From JAGOEX01 sp964630905 (GTDB taxonomy: Bacteria > UBP6 > UBA1177): 64,000 nucleotides of DNA. The number at the start of each line of letters is the position of its first letter. Within the stretch, counting starts at the first letter, position 1. The translations under genes and the position numbers were made by a program. Of this stretch, positions 61,689 through 64,000 are shown one piece after another. The notes under the pieces were generated by a model. It saw only the letters and a program-made list of their open reading frames with translations, ran no database searches and was not told the origin of the DNA. The DNA is taken from the NCBI GenBank assembly GCA_964630905.1, contig CAZVWR010000008.1, forward strand, positions 26,039-90,038, given 5' to 3'.

Positions 61689-63224
61689 ATGTTTAAAAAA
61701 ATTTGTCTTTCATCTACTATTTTTGTCCTTTTTACAGCAGTATTTGCAATCGGACCGGAAATTTCTGAATTAAACGGAAAAAAATTAAAATGGGAAAACC
61801 ATCAGGGTGATTATTTTATTATGTTCAAATCACTTATAAAAAATGACAACAGAACACAATGTGCATCAAACTGCAAGCTTGGTGATGATGTAAAAGGGGT
61901 TCCTCAGGCTGATGTCTGTGTTGATTCTGCAACCGGAAGCACATTTAAGCTGATTGAGGGACATGTTCCTGTTGACGCTGTCGTTCAGGCTGCCTACCTT
62001 GTATGGACGAGTGCTCTTCCTTCGGATAAAGTTCCATCCGGAGAGACAGATAATTCGGTAACACTCTCTTTTAAAGGAGATAAAGGAGCTGTGCTCAGCA
62101 CAGATGTAACTGCAACGGATACTCCAAAAACAATCAATGATTTTATGAACTTCAGTTTTGGAGCCATAGAGTGGATTAATACGAATGACAAGAAGGGATG
62201 CTCTACAGATGAAGAATGCACTGCAAATGAAACATATGGACCGGGATATAAATGTTTAAATGAAAAATGTTCACTACATAACTTGTTTTATACCTACAGA
62301 GCAGATGTTACAGAGTTTTTCAAAGACATTCTTGCGACCGACCCTCAAAATAAAGGGATAACTTTAAGAGGGGAATATACTGTTTCAAATATGGAATGTA
62401 CCAATGATCCGAGCTATCTTGTTTCAAGCGTCATGGTTGGCGGATGGGCTATTGTTTTTGTTTATACATCAGCTGCAACAGGACCGAAAAATATTTATAT
62501 TTATGACGGTTTTAATTCATTGAGATTTGAAGAGACATCTTTTTCAGTTGAAGATCTTGATATTGTTGAAGAAACACAACTCAAATTATCAATGATTTCG
62601 TTTGAAGGAGACCCTGGACTTGTAACAGAATATACAGAATTATTTGAGCGGGCAACTCCTGAAACATTATCTTTTTCAGGGGGAGAAGAATTTCAAAGCA
62701 ACAGGTGGGCATATCTTATGAACGAATGCAATCCTGCTAAAGACCAGCCATTCTTTTTTGTAGAAGTTTTTAATTCTATTTCTTCTTTATATTCATATTC
62801 ATGGGATGATTACAAACTTGAATGTGTCGGTGGAACCCCTGATTCGCCAGATCTTGATCTTATTGAGTATGGAATGGATGTTGACACATTTATAGTAGAT
62901 TCCAAAAAAGACTATTACAGCGAACATTTAAAACAGGGTGAAACAACACTTCATTTCAAAGTCAGTCTGAATCAGGATTCGATTTTTACCAATTTGCTTG
63001 TTATGAGTCTTGATGCAAAAGTTGAAGAAGAAGAGCAGGATGATTCTGACACTTCAAACGACACTGACAACACTAGTCAGAATGACAACAGCAATCCGGA
63101 AGTTGACAACGCAAATGAAGTGCCGGATGACTCAGCGGATAACGGTAATTTAGAAAATGACAATAACACAAAAAACGATGACGAAAATAAAAAAAGTGAT
63201 GGATGTTCAATACTTGCAATATAA
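61689..63224 (+). CDS. secreted paralogue with acidic linker and C-terminal cysteine tail
   Basis: A signal peptide (1-20) is followed by a core of about 430 residues that closely parallels the protein at 25347: GPE start, two-cysteine CASNCKLG, PQADVCVD, AAYLVWTSAL, ETDNSVTLSFKGDKG, GGWAIVFVYTS, KNIYIYDGFNSLRF, EGDPGL, YGMDVDTF. The DUF11-like domain of the larger paralogue is absent. An Asp/Asn/Glu linker (about 440-500) leads to the terminal DGCSILAI. The ATG is chosen because it begins the signal peptide and has GGAGG upstream. Function unknown; a surface or secreted role is likely. Confidence 0.75.
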   Translation: MFKKICLSSTIFVLFTAVFAIGPEISELNGKKLKWENHQGDYFIMFKSLIKNDNRTQCASNCKLGDDVKGVPQADVCVDSATGSTFKLIEGHVPVDAVVQAAYLVWTSALPSDKVPSGETDNSVTLSFKGDKGAVLSTDVTATDTPKTINDFMNFSFGAIEWINTNDKKGCSTDEECTANETYGPGYKCLNEKCSLHNLFYTYRADVTEFFKDILATDPQNKGITLRGEYTVSNMECTNDPSYLVSSVMVGGWAIVFVYTSAATGPKNIYIYDGFNSLRFEETSFSVEDLDIVEETQLKLSMISFEGDPGLVTEYTELFERATPETLSFSGGEEFQSNRWAYLMNECNPAKDQPFFFVEVFNSISSLYSYSWDDYKLECVGGTPDSPDLDLIEYGMDVDTFIVDSKKDYYSEHLKQGETTLHFKVSLNQDSIFTNLLVMSLDAKVEEEEQDDSDTSNDTDNTSQNDNSNPEVDNANEVPDDSADNGNLENDNNTKNDDENKKSDGCSILAI

Positions 63225-63300
63225 ACAACTTGCATCGATAGAGATCAGGCTTTCCTGTTGTAGTGACTGTGACCCCAAGTGATCTGCCAAGTGATTATCT
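63225..63300. other. short non-coding stretch before the repeat array
   Basis: No gene or terminator is evident. A nine-base direct repeat (CCAAGTGAT) occurs twice, 14 bases apart, of unknown meaning. Confidence 0.3.
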
Positions 63301-63326
63301 TTTTTGCGTAACGCAATTTGCGTAAT
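63301..63326. repeat. upstream copy of a 26-base repeat with overlapping palindromes
   Basis: This copy is identical to that at 63387-63412. Each holds TTGCGT-A-ACGCAA-T-TTGCGT, three half-sites in alternating orientation, giving two overlapping 13-base palindromes. This copy lies upstream of the -35 element of the ATPase gene. Confidence 0.9.
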
Positions 63327-63356
63327 TTAAATCAGACATGTAACTCAAAATAATTA

Positions 63357-63384
63357 TTGACAAATTCTGCAATTAAAATATTAT
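63357..63384 (+). promoter_or_regulatory. promoter of the AAA ATPase gene
   Basis: TTGACA and TATTAT (five of six) are separated by 16 bases. The promoter lies exactly between the two 26-base repeats, and the expected start site falls in the downstream copy, as for a repressor-controlled or autoregulated gene. Confidence 0.6.
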
Positions 63385-63386
63385 TG

Positions 63387-63412
63387 TTTTTGCGTAACGC
63401 AATTTGCGTAAT
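63387..63412. repeat. downstream copy of the 26-base repeat
   Basis: It overlaps the predicted transcription start and ends immediately before the GGAGG of the ATPase gene. The copies are 86 bases apart, start to start (about eight helical turns), so a bound protein could loop the promoter. Confidence 0.9.
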
Positions 63413-63422
63413 GGAGGTTTGC

Positions 63423-64000
63423 ATGAGAAATCCGTTTTCTTTCGGTGTTGCGGTAACCGGTGAATCTTTCTGCAACAGGATCAAAGAGATGCATGATCTG
63501 AAAAAAGCTGTTGAAAGTTCAAGAAAGTTGTTCATTTTCGGTGAAAGACGGCTGGGGAAGACTTCTCTGCTGAAAAAGCTTATTTCATCACTTGATACTG
63601 AGGAATTCATTCCTGTTTACATTGATATCTGGAAATGTGTTTCGGAAGATGATTTTATTTCAGTGTGTGCAAATGCTTTCGCTGCCGCATATGAAACAAA
63701 AGCCGATAAGTTATTGAATTTCATAAGTGAATTTTTCGGCTCCATAAGACCTACGATCTCTGTTGACAGCGACGGGAGACCGGTTCTTGTGTTCGGGGCG
63801 GTATTGAAAAATGCAAGATCTGCTGTCATGGAAGATGTTCTTTCCATTCCTGCTAAAATGGCTTCGATCCATCCTGAAAAACAGGTAGTTGTAATATTTG
63901 ATGAATTCCCGCAGATCAGATCGTTTGAAAGTGATAAAACGGAAAGGGTTTTAAGAAGCGTGATCCAGCATCATGAAGATGTTTCATATATTTTCTGCGG
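63423..64000 (+). CDS. AAA ATPase, archaeal-ATPase type (3' end outside window)
   Basis: The frame is open to the last base. It begins MRNPFSFGVAVTGESFCNR, then Walker A GERRLGKTSLL (about 43-53) and Walker B VVVIFDEFPQI (about 159-169), matching the PF01637/AAA_14 group of often multi-copy ATPases. GGAGG lies five bases before the ATG. These proteins usually have a second C-terminal domain, not visible here. Their role is poorly known; many are mobile and expanded in copy number. The gene is preceded by the palindromic repeat pair. Confidence 0.8.
   Translation, partial: MRNPFSFGVAVTGESFCNRIKEMHDLKKAVESSRKLFIFGERRLGKTSLLKKLISSLDTEEFIPVYIDIWKCVSEDDFISVCANAFAAAYETKADKLLNFISEFFGSIRPTISVDSDGRPVLVFGAVLKNARSAVMEDVLSIPAKMASIHPEKQVVVIFDEFPQIRSFESDKTERVLRSVIQHHEDVSYIFC

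Noticed and set aside
1..64000. tRNA, rRNA, riboswitch or intact insertion sequence
   Set aside because: No tRNA cloverleaf-like or rRNA sequence, recognisable riboswitch core or transposase gene was seen; short non-coding RNAs cannot be excluded by reading alone.

Overview
The window is an AT-rich bacterial chromosome segment packed with long operons and short or overlapping gene junctions. Several traits point to a Gram-negative, Myxococcota-like (former Deltaproteobacteria) lineage. These are a type II secretion operon that includes gspN, Cys-rich lipoproteins with a CGNGxxExxEECD-type motif, D/T/G-rich linkers, a kinase-ATPase-TPR-GAF-GGDEF hybrid and a steroid 5-alpha-reductase relative. 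This placement is inference from protein character; there is no rRNA in the window.

Layout. 1-2.7 kb: end of a Bat operon (batD tail, batE) running into bamD and a duplicated-domain lipoprotein. 2.7-5.3 kb: a small accessory islet with a truncated KilA-N gene, a minus-strand operon of two tiny membrane proteins plus a secreted Cys-motif protein, and a RhuM/PLD-like protein. 5.4-8.8 kb: thiI-lipA-outer-membrane barrel. 9.0-11.0 kb: groES-groEL. 11.1-24.7 kb: a complete type II secretion operon gspC-D-E-F-G-H-I-J-K-L-M-N, preceded by a sigma54-type promoter match. 24.7-38.8 kb: an envelope and surface region with a small lipoprotein, a large secreted protein with a cysteine tail, a minus-strand operon (two-domain Ig-like lipoprotein, beta-barrel, 2012-residue Ig-like lipoprotein) and a 1222-residue lipoprotein.

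38.9-44.3 kb: an RdgC-like pair, a WalJ-like hydrolase, TatD, a family 2 glycosyltransferase and a TraB/PrgY protein. 44.3-47.6 kb: a membrane histidine kinase with an NtrC-type sigma54 activator. 47.7-52.3 kb: a minus-strand operon purD-engB-surA-like-parA-parB-amidase. 52.4-59.9 kb: a Ca-loop lipoprotein and the operon of the 1570-residue pseudokinase/diguanylate cyclase, an unknown protein and a PhnP-like hydrolase. 60.0-63.2 kb: a LolA-like exported protein, a steroid reductase-like membrane enzyme and a paralogue of the cysteine-tailed protein. The window ends inside an AAA ATPase gene whose promoter is bracketed by two copies of a palindromic repeat array.

How the genes fit together. 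Much of the window builds or decorates the cell envelope: Bat, BamD, a complete type II secretion machine, large lipoproteins, outer membrane barrels and a SurA-like chaperone. The two cysteine-tailed paralogues are plausible type II clients, because a short C-terminal Gly-Cys-aliphatic end follows an acidic linker, reminiscent of but not the same as MYXO-CTERM. Regulation visible here includes a sigma54 activator with a candidate sigma54 promoter on gspC, and an intact GGDEF output domain attached to degenerate kinase and ATPase modules. The least explained items are the cysteine-tailed family, the pseudokinase hybrid operon, the tandem micro-membrane-protein operon and the repeat-flanked ATPase promoter.
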